A stretch of DNA of 64,000 nucleotides, taken from NCBI GenBank assembly GCA_014773175.1, contig VXCM01000320.1, positions 301,014-365,013 on the forward strand, in the 5' to 3' direction. A model generated the notes under the pieces. It was not told the origin of the DNA. It ran no database searches and saw only the letters and a program-made list of their open reading frames with translations. The stretch comes from Lucifuga dentata. Its lineage: Eukaryota > Chordata > Actinopteri > Ophidiiformes > Bythitidae. Made by a program: the position numbers and the translations under genes. Shown in pieces: positions 63,940 to 64,000 of this stretch (position 1 is the stretch's first letter; each line of letters opens with the position of its first letter).

Positions 63940-64000
63940 ATCTTCTTCTTTTCCTTTCGGCTTTCCCTTCAGGGGTCACCACAGCGAATCATCTGCCTCC
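63940..64000. mobile_element. Start of an interspersed repeat at the window edge
   Basis: CTTTCGGCTTTCCCTTCAGG followed by GGTCACCACAGCGAATCATC is a sequence I recognise as recurring in fish genomes. Element class uncertain; it continues beyond the window. Confidence 0.4.

Overview
This window comes from a ray-finned fish genome, probably a spiny-rayed teleost. It has compact GT-AG multi-exon genes, CA, CT and short-unit microsatellites, and several families of non-autonomous DNA transposons. Its vertebrate gene set mixes neighbours that in human lie on 1q32 (neurofascin, PM20D1, LEMD1, MFSD4A) and 1p (acidic chitinase, CDC42, FBXO2/6/44). Sixteen single 'n' characters mark contig joins. Six are flanked by exact 61-68 bp direct duplicates and one by an inverted copy, so some apparent repeats are assembly artefacts. 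All exon boundaries here were read by hand and checked by reading-frame phase.

Layout: (1) 1-1730 (+), the last two coding exons and 3' UTR of a neurofascin-type L1-family adhesion molecule. (2) 3730-11768 (+), two tandem GH18 acidic chitinase genes with CBM14 tails. The first has a single in-frame TGA in an otherwise perfect gene; the second is intact except for 18 nt lost at an assembly gap. (3) 13028-16957 (-), pm20d1, 13 exons. (4) 17452-22691 (-), a LEM-domain inner nuclear membrane protein of the LAP2/TMPO family, probably lemd1. (5) 22.7-40.8 kb, an approximately 18 kb stretch with no recognisable host gene, holding MITEs, a hAT element with intact target duplication, and LINE 3' ends. 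(6) 40859-43503 (+), mfsd4a, 10 exons. (7) 44347-47482 (-), a third, intact chitinase, convergent with mfsd4a. (8) 50301-51358 (+), a CD300/pIgR-like single-V receptor with a charged membrane segment. (9) 53.9-58.4 kb (+), cdc42 with both alternative last exons. (10) 59830-61998 (-), an F-box protein of the FBXO2/6/44 sugar-binding family. (11) 62-64 kb, repeats including a Tc1/mariner-type MITE.

The genes do not form one pathway. The three secreted chitinases make one functional group (chitin digestion or defence). The most notable observations are the CpG-type nonsense codon in chitinase 1, a TTAA-flanked palindromic MITE family with at least five copies (one in a pm20d1 intron, one in the cdc42 3' UTR), a second MITE family in opposite orientations, a hAT element with an 8-bp duplication, a possible neurofascin microexon, and conserved ubiquitous/brain-type cdc42 terminal exons. 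I found no convincing wholly new multi-gene system.
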